A DNA stretch of 64,000 bases from Karalla daura (lineage: Eukaryota; Chordata; Actinopteri; Chaetodontiformes; Leiognathidae): contig CM055206.1 in the NCBI GenBank assembly GCA_029224185.1, positions 18,391,393-18,455,392 on the forward strand. The letters are read 5' to 3'. The notes below the pieces were generated by a model, which was not told the origin of the DNA, did no database searches, and worked only from the letters and a program-made list of their open reading frames with translations. The position numbers were made by a program, and so were the translations under genes. This document shows positions 36,453 through 47,334 of this stretch, piece after piece. Numbering within the stretch: the first letter of the stretch is position 1; each line of letters opens with the position of its first letter.

Positions 36453-37688
36453 CAGAGAGACAGAGAGAGACAGAGAGAGACCTTCCTCTCTCAGGGTTAA
36501 AGTTATCGCTTTCCTTCAGGCTCAACATGAAAGACCAGAAGGTTTATTAAACTCGATTTTGTTCTTAAAGGATCGAGACGTGTGTAAAGAGTCTGTTACA
36601 TAAAAACAACACGTATATTAACATATACTACACACGTCCTGGCTGTCGATGCCGAGCTGCAGCCTGGAAAGCAAAAGTGTTTGTTTTTGAGTCTCAGTCT
36701 GTGATCTGTCCTGCAGGTGGGAGCTCTGCACAGGAAACAACACATTCACACATCTCACCAACGTGTTTCCATTAGCTTTCCCCACAGACTCCAACTCAGT
36801 GTGACTAATGCTTTAAGGGTGTTCTGAGCCATAATTCTTTGTCAATTCTTCTCCACATTTCCTGTCCAGTCTTGTCCCGTAAGCCTCCACTTTGAGATAC
36901 TTCAATCTGAGTCTTCAATCTGAGTCAGACGTTTAGCTTTTTTTAAGCTGGTGATGTGGCCAGCCGCACCATGGGGAGTGTGCAGTGCTGCTGGTTGGAC
37001 TGGTGCTATGGGAACACGTCAGTGAGACCTGTACCAGTGTGTTTCCTCCTCAGACAGCTCAGGAAATACAGACGGGCCTCTGGTCTTTAAAGGAGACCTG
37101 GAGGGGGTGACTGGATCGGCTCTCTGTGCTGAAATAGAAGCTATGGAACGTTGGTTTCATCAGAAACGCCTCGGATGCTATTTTACAGCCCTTCAATCAG
37201 AACCTGTAGCTGTGGGAGTGTTACGGTCCGTTCCTACGAATATGGAAATCACTTAGGAGGTTTGGTTCCCTTCAGCCACTGATACATGGAAACAGATCCC
37301 AGGTCCTCTGTCACCTCCGCTCGGTGTCAGGTGCAGCGGTTCCAGGTGAAGCGGTTCCAGGTGAAGCGGTTCCAGGTGAAGCGGGTCCAGGTGAAGCAGT
37401 TCCAGGTGAAGCTGTTCCAGGTGAAGCAGTTCCAGGTGAAGCAGTTCCAGGTGAAGCAGCTCCAGGTGAAGCGGGTCCAGGTGAAGCGGATCCAGGTGAA
37501 GCGGTTCCAGGTGAAGCGGTTCCAGGTGAAGCGGTTCCAGGTGAAGCGGTTCCAGGTGAAGCGGTTCCAGGTGAAGCAGTTCCAGGTGAAGCGGTTCCAG
37601 GTGAAGCTGTTCCAGGTGAAGCAGTTCCAGGTGAAGCAGGTCCAGGTGAAGCGGGTCCAGGTGAAGCTGTACTCTTATGCTTTACTTT
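34200..37688 (-). other. Region downstream of znf512; possible long 3' UTR
   Basis: No coding exon was recognised on either strand. A minus-strand ATTAAA near 34485-34495 could end a long znf512 3' UTR, but an AATAAA overlaps the znf512 stop itself. It contains a (GAGA/GACA)n tract (36335-36482), an R1 repeat copy (37125-37245) and the 15-bp minisatellite. Confidence 0.4.
37322..37672. repeat. 15-bp minisatellite GGTTCCAGGTGAAGC
   Basis: About 23 tandem units, almost all exactly 15 bp, so all frames stay open (one reads VPGEA, resembling elastin pentapeptides by chance). It begins 17 nt after the znf512 stop on the minus strand and would be in its 3' UTR. An R1 repeat copy adjoins its left edge. 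Confidence 0.95.
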
Positions 37689-37804
37689 TTATTGAGCGTT
37701 CCTCTGTCTCTTCCTAGTGCTGGGCTGAGGCTGCTGAGGACGCTTCACCCTCCACTGGTCCGTTTGTCTCTGCTCCACCTCTGACTCGCTGGACGAGCTG
37801 CCCG

Positions 37805-37835
<31 letters not shown>

Positions 37836-40800
37836 GCTGCTGCTGCCTCCTCCTCGCCCCACCTTCTCCCTCCTCCTCCTCTCCTCCACCTCCACCTCCA
37901 CCTGGGCAGCTTTGTCCATGTCTCCCATCTCCATCTCCATCTCCATCTCGATGGGCGCCTGCTCCGGGCCCGGCTCCTCCGCCCTCCGCTCCATGTCCAC
38001 CCACACGGGTCCGGGCGGAGGCTCCAGCGGGGTGAACTGCAGCACATGCTGCTGAGGAGGAGGAGGAGCAGGAGGAGGAGGCTCCAGCTGTGAGGGCAGG
38101 CACTGGTGCTCCGGCTGGAGGAACTGGGGCTGGTGCTGCAGCTGGAGGTGGTGCAGAGGCTGCAGGGGGTGCTGCAGCTGCTGCTGCTGCTGGCAGTGGT
38201 GGAGGTGGTGGTGGTGCTGCTGGGCGTGGTGGTGGTGGTGGTGGTGGTACTGGTGGTACTGGTGGTACTGGTGGTACTGGTCCATGCTCTGCTGGTCCTC
38301 GCTCTGGGCAAACTCCTCCTTGGGCTGTTTTTTCAGGAACTTCTCAAACTTCTTGAAGGCTTTCTTGTTTGTCACGAACCAGTCCTGAGGGAGGGACACA
38401 CCAGTACACCACCAGTCCAAGGTAGTTAGTAGCTGTGGTTGTAGTGGTAGCAGTACTGTAATACTGTCATGTTACTTCTAGTAGGTTGTGGCAGTTTTTG
38501 ATAAACTGCAAGAAAACAACTTATAGGATTAATGTAGTAAAATCATATAGTACATAAGCTTTAAATACTTTTTTATATAGAATATGGATCAAAAGATCGT
38601 TGAATCCTTTAAATTAGTGTAGTGAGTTTTCACACACACACACACACACACGCACACACACAGTATTACAGTATTATTACCATTACTACCATCTACCAAA
38701 ACAGAAACGAGGCAAACTGAGCCACACTTTTGAAATCACTCTGTAATAAAACACTAACACTACAACTTTCACTCACTACTATTACTGAAATCATTACCAC
38801 TACTACTATTACTACTACAGTACCACTACGACTAATGCTACAACTATAATAACTATGGAATTTTCCAGTTTTACTCCTGCAGTTTTTCCTACAGTGCTCA
38901 TTGGTTAGGTGTTATTCTGCCAGTGAAAAGGTGGAGGGGGGTGAAGTCACCTGTGAGTGGATGGAGTTGATGTGGTACTTCACTCCACTCTCAGAGTTAA
39001 ACTCCTTGTTGCAGATCAGACATCTGTATTTTCCAGCCTCAAAGTCGCCCTGAGACCAGACCAAAGGAAACATGATGACTGACTCAAACATCAGCTACTC
39101 ACTGCCTCTGCAGAGAGCCTGGTGCTACTGGTGGTGGTGCTACTGGTGGTGGCTCTACTGGTGGTGGCTCTACTGGTGGTGGCTCTACTGGTGGTGGTTC
39201 TACTGGTGGTGATCCTACTGGTGGTGGTTCTACTTGTGGTGGTGCTACTGGTGGTGGCTCTACTGGTGGTGGTTCTACAGGTAGATTGGAGATACTTAAG
39301 GGGAAACCTGCAAAGACTTAACTGGGTGAATGACCATGTTGTATTAGATCTTCCTGACAGTGCATATATACAGTACATAGAGAGGATAGAAGATAGAGGG
39401 CCCTCCACTCTGCCTTTACCCCCACACAGCCTCCTGCTTTTGTCTGCTCTTCTAACTGTGAATCTAATCTGTGGGATGATGAAATGAAGAAACAGCTGTT
39501 TTCACCCTCGTGCAGAGTCCCAGATGTGCTTTCAGCCCAGACACGCTGGTGTAGGTGCAGCCGCAGCCCTGAGAAGACACCGTGTTACAAATCCATTTAG
39601 GACAGCTCCCGAAAGAGCCTGAGCCATTCAAGCAGAACACCGAGGATACGCTCAGTCGGCTTATACTGTGATCTTCTGTGAGCTGTTCTCACCTGGTTGG
39701 GACACTGGACCTTCCTCTGCAGCTTCACCTCATTCTTCCACTTCCTCAGCACCTCCTGGCTGAAGGCAGGAAGACCCGGCCGGGCGTATTTCAGCTGAAC
39801 GGAACAAGAGAGAGAGCTCACTCACTGCAAGGAACTGCAGGAATCCTTTTAGGACCTTCCAAAAAACTTTAAGACAAAGTTCCTGCTACAATCAGCACCA
39901 CATCCTTAACTTTAAGGTTAAATACCCGTAGAACAGACCTCAGACAGAGAATACATTTGGTCAAAGTGTCATTCCGACTCTCAGTGATTCACCATAAACA
40001 CACTTTTTGCTGTGAAATTATATTAAAATATATTCCTAAATCCTGTTTTGACCAGTTGTCCGTGGTATCAATGGACTAACAGCTGGACTGTAGCAGCTCC
40101 AGCTCCGGCTCTGAGCCGACTCCAGCTCCGGCTCTGAGCCGACTCCAGCTCCGGCTCTGAGCAGACTCCAGCAATGGGTCTGGGCAGACTCCGGCTCCAG
40201 CTCTGAGCAGACTCCGGCTCCGGGTCTGGGCAGACTCCGGCTCCGGGTCTGGGCAGACTCCGGCTCCGGGTCTGGGCAGACTCCGGCTCCGGCTCTGGGC
40301 AGACTCCGGCTCCGGGTCTGGGCAGACTCCGGCTCCGGGTCTGGGCAGACTCCGGCTCCGGGTCTGGGCAGACTCCGGCTCCGGGTCTGGGCAGACTCCG
40401 GCTCCGGGTCTGGGCAGACTCCGGCTCCGGGTCTGGGCAGACTCCGGCTCCGGGTCTGGGCAGACTCCGGCTCCGGGTCTGGGCAGACTCCGGCTCCGGG
40501 TCTGGGCAGACTCCAGCTCCAGCCGTGTTCTCTTGCCTTTTTGTCGTCCGGCACCAGGTCGGACTGGAACTTCCTCTTGGGCCAGTCTTTGGGCAGCTCG
40601 TTGTTTGCGATCTCGGCCAGGTGGAAGTTGGCCACCTGGGCCGAGGCTCGCTGCACCCTGCCGCTGGCCGTACGCTCCGGGTGGGCCTCCCGCTGGGCCT
40701 TCAGCGCCTCGTCCTCCTCGCTCTTCTGCGGCGTCTGAGTGGCAGCACACAGCCATTAGAGCGGACTAATAGTAATACTACTATTACTACTACTGCTACT

Positions 40801-42385
40801 ACTAATAACACTAATATATCTTGTTTAGAGGCACCTTCTGGGACACAGAGTATAAACTACAAAGAAAACTGAAATAAATACAAAAACAAGCAAAAGTGTA
40901 AAAAACCCACACATTTATGGTGAACCTAATGTAGTAAATTGTTCTTTTCCTCCCTCAGGTCCAATAAACACAAACACAAATACAATATCTTCCAATGAAA
41001 TGTGTAAAGAGAATAGTCAATAGTGTTTCTTTCCAGTTTCTATTATTTATTAACATTTTTCCTGTTAGATTTATCAGCATGTTGATTATCATTAATTACT
41101 GTTATTACTGATTATTATTATTATTATTGTTATTAATTTTCAACTGTTCACATTCTTATATTTATCATGCCTTTATTATTTATCTGTTTTGCCACCTTTA
41201 GCATGTAATATCTCATTTAATTTCATATTATTAGTTACGATATTATTTATAATCAAATTAATTAATTAATGCTAAAATACAGAACAACAATGATAGCAAT
41301 AATAATAATCATCAGAAGAACAGTAATAATGATGCTATTGATTCATCATCTCTCCTGGCTCCAGAGGACTCCAGGAGACTCACAGGTGCGTGCTCAGACT
41401 TGAGGTGGTACTCCAGGCCAGCCTTGGACCTGTACGTCTTCCCACAGTGGGAGCAGCTGAGCAGCATCTTCTCCAGCTCCGACTCCTCCTTCCCACACTT
41501 CTTCATGTGGTAGACGTAGCCCATGATGCTGGTGAAGGCCGCGCTGCAGCCCTGCACGCCCAAGCACAGCAGACAAACCTCTGAGTGGGCCAGGGTTAGG
41601 GATTAAGGATTAAGGGTCAGGGTAAGGGCTAGGGTCAGGGTCAGGTTTAGGGGCTAGGGTCATGGTTTAGGGTTAGGGTCAGGGTTAGGTGTTAGAGTCT
41701 AGGTTTAGGGTAAGGTTGAGGGGCTAGGGATTTGGGTCAGGGGTTAGGGATAGGGATAAGGGGTCAGGGATTAGGGATCAGGGATAAGGGATTAGGGATC
41801 AAGGGTTAGAGATTAGGGGTCAGGGGTTAGGGTCAGAGGTGGGAACCCCTTGAGACCATCCTGACCCACCTCTCTGGAGCACTTCAGCTTGCCCAGCCTC
41901 TTGAGGATTTTTCGCAGCTTGTCTTTGATGACGCGGTCGTCCAGGTCCTTGGCGTCGTCCACTGAAGGCTGAACACAGACATGATGGAGACATGATGACT
42001 GAGCCTGGAACACTCTGCATAGCTCACCTCCTTTCATCGCCTCCATCATCCTTTTGGGTTTATCCGACTTGACTTTGAACTGTTTGCTACTGTTTTTACA
42101 TTAACCAAGGTTCGCTAAATCTCAGGTTATTTCAGTCTAGAATGACTCCATTTTATTATTATCCACCTATCAGTTTATCTTCTTTTTATTTTTCAAACCT
42201 ATTTCCTTCCATGTAAAGGACGTAGTGAATTAACCAGATTATATACACATTTTAGAAGCTGAGTTCAGAGAATTTTGACTGAATAATTCTAAAAAACAAG
42301 ACGTTTCTAAATGCCTGAATCGACTAATCAATAATTTTATCAGTCAGTTAATCCATTTGTTGCTGGAGCTCTACAGTGAATCTTT

Positions 42386-42423
<38 letters not shown>

Positions 42424-45311
42424 TGCACACACAAAGACTAGAGCTGGATCTACTCATTGATGGGATGTTGTTAGCAGGAAACGTGGGAGGAGACAGTGGG
42501 AAAGCTTGGGTGTGTGCGGGCAGAGAGAGAGAGAGCGAGCGGTACCAGGTAGCTGTGGTCAGCCATGACGTGGTACTTCATCCCGGTGGAGGACTTGAGC
42601 TGTTTGCCACAGTGCTGACAGGTGAACGGCTGCTGCACAGAGCACAGAGAGAGGACACACTCAGGTTTATCGTGTAGCAGGAGGAGGAGGATTGCTAAAC
42701 GTAGAGGAGTGACAGCAGACAGGGCTGGGGGCTGGGGCTCACCAGTCTGCAGTTCTCCATGTGCTTCTTCAGCCCCTCCACAGTTTTCCTGCTCACGCTT
42801 TTACATTTGGGACACGTCACGCGTCCCTTGGCCACGATCTGCAGCTGCCAGCGCTCCTCTTGACTTCCTGGAGAAAGACGGAAAAAAGACGGAGCAGACT
42901 GACTGAAAACACCTGAGAACAATCATCAGAACTTCTTCATTGTTGTCTTTCTTTATTTACCCTTTTCCCTGTTTCCACAGTGTGTTGTTGTTGTTAGGGG
43001 TCAAAGGCTTACTGACTTTTAGGTTTACTGACACTTTTTACTTACTATACTTATTTACTATACCATTTTTATTACTACCATGTATTGCCATGTACCACTT
43101 GTATGATAATTATTATTATTATTGATATTTGTTCGAATCTTTCTGTGGCCCATCCATACTTTTATCTTAATCACTGTTGACAATGCATGCACGTAATGTT
43201 TACATGAATGAAGTTAGAATTACTGTTGTATATATTGCTGCTGTTGTACTACTACTGTCAGTGAATTTTGGTATTGTTAATATATTGTTAATAATGTATA
43301 GCTAGTAATATGATATATAATTAATAGTAAATACAGACAATAAATCCTGTGAGGAGTGTACACAGATGTTACCAGAGCCCTAGCTAGAAATGAATATCAC
43401 ATGCATCTATGTGTATGTAGATCTTGGATTTGGCATATTGCACGTTTTGCACCAGTCTTGCACATTTCATCTGACAAATCAATTTGTCGTTCAACAGAAG
43501 TTCTCTGAGGTCCCATAAAAACTTCAAAAAAAGCTCTTACCTGGGGGGTAGGAGGGGGGCTCCTTCTTGGTGGAGGGAGGAAGAGGAGGAGGTTTCTGAT
43601 CCTCACTGTGTTGCAGCGTCGAGGTCTGGGCTCCGTCTGCACCTGAAACATTGATTGATGCTGTTTGTTTCCATCCGGTGAAGCTTCTCTTTCCTTTCAA
43701 CACTGAAGCAAACTCACAGGACTCTCTAGGAGCTGGGACGCTACTGTCAGGTCGCTCTCCTTCACCTCTCTGGACTTTCTTCATGTTCAAGTCTTTAGAG
43801 AAACAATCAGGCAGACAAAGTCACACAATCCTGTTTGTCTAGGTGTACATTACTATACATTACTCAATATTTGGTTATGTTATAGAAATGGGCTCATGCA
43901 GTGAGTTGCATTCTAACATATAAAGTGTTGAATTAACAGCGTTAAAGTATTTGGCTTCTATTTCATTAAATACAAAATCAATCTTTGTGTAAAATATGAT
44001 TCACATGATACACCTGACACCCTTGAAGGGAAGCACCTGCAAGCAGTTTTGTTGAAGTTTGGCCGTTAATGCTTTTCTTTTGGATCCTAACTAGTTAGTA
44101 AGTTAACTAGTAAGTGACTCCACCCACCAGGTCTCCAGACCAGCTCTCCACCTCCGCTTGGGTTGCTCCACCCCTGATCTTGGCTCCGCCCACTGCCCCA
44201 CGCCTGCTCCGGCTCCGGCCCCGTGGACCCCCGCCCCCTCCCTGGATCCCTGCCTGAGCGCCAGGCCTGCTCGTGGCTCCGGTCCCTTCCAGCACACCAG
44301 CCCTGCTCGGGGCCTCGCTCCTGACCGGGCCTCCAGGCCTGATCGGGCCCCGGGTGTCCTCTCTCCCTGCCCGGGGCCCAGCTGTGGTCCTGGGGCCTCT
44401 CGGGCCCTGGGGTCCAGGCCTCGGGGCCTCGCTCCCTGCTGCCGGGGCCCCAGCTCTGCTCCTGAGGCTGTGGATCGGGCCCCTGGGGCCACGTGTCCTT
44501 CGTCCCTGGAGGCAGCCGGGCAGTGGGCGGGGCCACGGAGCCAGGGTCCACCCCATTGGCCAGGGCCCCTGATGACATCACGGAGCAGCTGGTGGTTGGA
44601 TAATCCACTGTTCCCATGGCAACACTCTGGAGGTCTTGGTACCTGAGAGGAGATGGATTTTATCTCAGGAATGGAAGTGATTTATTCTGAAATCCTTTCA
44701 AATTAAAAGCCTAGACTTTCACAGTGAAAATACAGTAATGCCTATATTATTAAGTTCAAGTGCATGGCCTTTCAAAGAATAGATGAAAAGCCAAGGAAGT
44801 AGTGATTCAATGACAACTCGTCTGTGTAAAATACAGACTCACTTTGTATCTCTTACATTTACAAGAGAGTCACAGCATCTGCTTCCATCATGCAGTCAAA
44901 TCAGCAAATCAACAGGTGTTCCTTACCTCTTTGTACCATAGGTTCTTTTGATCTTTACAGCATCCTGGCTTTGGGATTCATCATTCTAAAACAATCAAGA
45001 ACAGAAATGTCAAAGTGTTCCTTTGATTGCATGCTTTTCTAGTTCAATAAATCTACACAAGAGTTGTCTCTCACCTTGGGATGGACTGAATTCAGTTTGC
45101 AGCTTCTCTCTGGCAACCGCTGGACCACTGTTGAAGAGTTGGAAATGAATGAAATGAACGTCGATCATCACACCACCATCACAGATGAGTCAGAGCGTTC
45201 TTCCACACCTGGACAGAGCACTGCGTTCTTAGGATGCGACCGGGCAGACTTCCTCTTCCGTGGCACGATCAGAGGCGACATGTCCCCCACAGAGTGAGCA
45301 GAGTCCATCAT
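37689..45311 (-). CDS. znf512: Zinc finger protein 512
   Basis: Nuclear C2H2/C2HC zinc-finger protein, presumably chromatin-associated. Coding exons: 45209-45311, 45075-45127, 44927-44985, 44128-44642, 43541-43792, 42743-42867, 42546-42632, 41870-41968, 41384-41551, 40537-40734, 39693-39794, 39506-39568, 38951-39049 and 37689-38384. They total 2619 nt (872 aa) and phases agree. Recognisable ZNF512 segments are SRKTVEGLKKHMENC, STGMKYHVMADH, AAFTSIMGYVYHMKKCGK, YRSKAGLEYHLKSEH, LAEIANNELPKDWPKRK, YARPGLPAFSQEVL, VSGLKAHLGLC and SESGVKYHINSIH, then DWFVTNKKAFKKFEKF. The exon 44128-44642 adds a long Pro/Gly/Arg/Trp-rich insert. The C-terminus has His, Gln, Ser and Glu-Met tracts absent from the roughly 570-aa human protein. 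The ATG at 45311 is my choice; an upstream ATG at 46138 reads out of frame into this exon. Confidence 0.9.
39120..39283. repeat. 15-bp minisatellite TGGTGGTGGCTCTAC
   Basis: About eleven units in the znf512 intron between 39049 and 39506. Confidence 0.93.
40086..40520. repeat. 24-bp minisatellite in znf512 intron
   Basis: About 18 units starting 'gactccggctcc' and ending 'gggtctgggca'. It begins within about 20 bp of the GC-type donor of exon 40537-40734 and fills much of the intron. Long open frames through it (PDPEPESAQ-type) are a result of the unit length. Confidence 0.95.
41590..41850. repeat. Interstitial telomere-like repeat (degenerate TTAGGG)
   Basis: About 260 bp of GGGTTAGGG, GGGTCAGGG, GGGATTAGGG and GGGCTAGGG variants inside the znf512 intron between exons 41384-41551 and 41870-41968. 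The G-rich strand is plus. Confidence 0.9.
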
Positions 45312-45343
45312 GGAAGAAAACACACAGCCTGGAGGAGTCACTG

Positions 45344-45346
<3 letters not shown>

Positions 45347-45405
<59 letters not shown>
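45347..45405. repeat. (CA)n microsatellite beside znf512 exon
   Basis: On the znf512 strand this is (TG)n leading to the 'cag' acceptor at 45344-45346. Confidence 0.95.
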
Positions 45406-45409
<4 letters not shown>

Positions 45410-46090
45410 TGCAAATCTCACATGATGCTTCCAGTTACAACAACATTTACAAAAAACTGACAAAACTTCATATGAACGGTAACAACGTGCCATTAATAAG
45501 CACTTCATGTTTTTCATTGAAACTTTTGCATCTCAAACTCAATACAAGGGATGTTTTTAATATTTGAAAAATATCTTTATCCAATGTAAGTAAACGGTCC
45601 TGTTTGATGTGGCACCATCCTCCTCCTCCTCTCCTCCTCATCACTCATGAAGCTGCTTTGCACTCAAGTCTTTGCAGTGGTCCTTGGATGAGTTTAGTTT
45701 ATTTGTCTGTATAGATTTTATCCATTACATGTTTTTACTAATTTGCTTTTTATTAATTGTATGTCGTGAAGCACTTTCTAAAAAACAAATCAGTGTTGTC
45801 ATGCTTTTCTCTTGCTACAGAGACAACATGCTGGACAGGAGCAAACACTCTTCACATCATCTTCATCATCCTCATCCTCCCCATAACAATCACATCTTTT
45901 AATCTACGAGGGTCAGTGAACGCTACATTTTCGCCTCTCGACGCCTGGAGAGGAGCTAATGCTAAAGCTAACGGGCCGAACCGAACCGAACCGAACCGAG
46001 GGGACGGCCGAGTCTGCGGACACTCTTTAGTGTCTCCACCGGGGAAGCAAAGACAGAGACGAGGCGAGGCGAGAGGGACAGAGATCCTAC

Positions 46091-46138
46091 CGTCCTGGGG
46101 CTCAGTCGCTCCGCAGGTACACCACCGTCAGCCTCCAT
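46091..46138 (-). other. znf512: Candidate first exon of znf512 (upstream ATG)
   Basis: A well-placed ATG (gacATGg) opens MEADGGVPAERLSPRT and ends at a consensus donor (ACG|GTAGGAT). Joined to the acceptor at 45343 it meets TGA within two codons, so it is either a short upstream ORF or spliced to an exon I did not find. The surrounding 45900-46340 is GC-rich with CTC/CCG repeats and fits a promoter/first exon. Confidence 0.4.
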
Positions 46139-46399
46139 GTCTCGGAGCCTCCACCTCCTCCTCCACCGCCGCCGCCTCCTCCTCCTCCTCCTCCGCCTCC
46201 TCTGCTGCTGCTGCTGCTGTTGTTGCCTCTCTCCCGACAGGGACCACAACATCGAGGAGGGCCCTGGGCCCCGCTGTGAAGCCTCCTCCTCCTCCTCCTC
46301 TTCCTCCTGCCCCTCCTACGACCTGCCGGGCTCTGGACGCTGAGTCTGGCTCAGTAGCAGCCGGTTAACCCGGCGTTGAGTGTGTTGTCCAGCGGAACG

Positions 46400-47065
46400 C
46401 CCTCCGCCCCTGCAGGACGGAGCAGGTACTGCACACTGCTGCTGCTGCGTTCACGGTCTGTTGGAAAGCACATCTGGATCGGTAGAAAGAGATCGATAGT
46501 CTTTATTGTTACTGTCCACCAGAATCAGAAAACTTTGTGACTGTCGTTGAAACAGTGGGATAATGTTTAGAATTGACAGACTCCAGTAGCAATAAAAAGA
46601 GAATGATTATATGTCTTCTATAAGACAAGATAAGATAAGATTAGATAAGATAAAATGCGTTAAGAAGTAAGGACAGAAGAAGAAAAGAACATAATATTCA
46701 TTATAGCGATTTTTATAACGATTCATTATGACGATTTACCGTTCGTTCAAAACATCGCAGTACTTTCATAAACCCTCTGAAAAGTAGTGCTCGACTTTAC
46801 AGTTTAGAACTAATATTTACGAGCAGACAGTGAAAGCAGCATCAGATAGCAGGGGGCGTGTCCTCGTGTGTGTTTGTGTGTGCATACCATGTACTAGATA
46901 ATGATTCTACTGTTGCGCCACCTCATAGCTGTATTAATTGGAAAACACTTAACCCCTTTTTGTTTTGTGCTATATATGATATTGTATCTCTTCTGGTGTG
47001 TTTAGTTTTTTGTGCATCTGTAGTTTGTTTGCTCCTCAACGGAGCATGTTCCTTTGGGAGGTTAC
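46400..47065. other. Intergenic spacer between znf512 and the tandem family
   Basis: No gene was recognised. About 46780-46870 ('ctgaaaagtagtgctcgac', 'tacgagcagacagtgaa') is duplicated at about 50810-50890 upstream of gene B, marking the left limit of the duplicated gene unit. Confidence 0.55.
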
Positions 47066-47086
47066 GGGAAAACAAAAGTGAAAGTG
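47066..47086 (+). promoter_or_regulatory. ISRE-like element upstream of gene A
   Basis: 'gggaaaacaaaagtgaaagt' contains GAAAACAAAAGTGAAAG, an IRF/STAT1-STAT2-IRF9 type GAAANN repeat with one base off in the central unit. It lies about 125 bp before the donor of the putative 5' UTR exon ending at 47191. Confidence 0.6.
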
Positions 47087-47334
47087 TCATAGTTGCTGCA
47101 GGTGGATAGGAAGGCTGACGTTGCTCGAGAGTAAAAGCTGTCGAGCTGGAATGATAAAGACGCAACATCACATTCCTTATCAGATGATTCCGTGAGTATC
47201 TTTGCGGCCATGGTTCGCCCTGTGACAGATCCTGAATTACTGAACAAGATTTCTGTCGCACACAGTCGATCTTTTGGAGTGTTATATTTCTGCCCGTCGA
47301 CTAAAAACAACTCTCTCATATTTCCCTCAGAGAC

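Noticed and set aside
37286..37717. VPGEA or RFQVK repeat 'proteins', one elastin-like
   Set aside because: Every frame of a 15-bp tandem repeat is open. There is no start context, no splice sites, and it lies in the znf512 3' flank.
40036..40756. Long minus-strand frames with PDPEPESAQTRSRSLP repeats
   Set aside because: The 24-bp minisatellite is intronic. The true exon (40537-40734) ends before it and the next conserved exon resumes at 39794.
44158..44646. 162-codon plus-strand frame opposite a znf512 exon
   Set aside because: It is the antisense shadow of the GC-rich exon 44128-44642, whose minus-strand phase fits both neighbouring exons.
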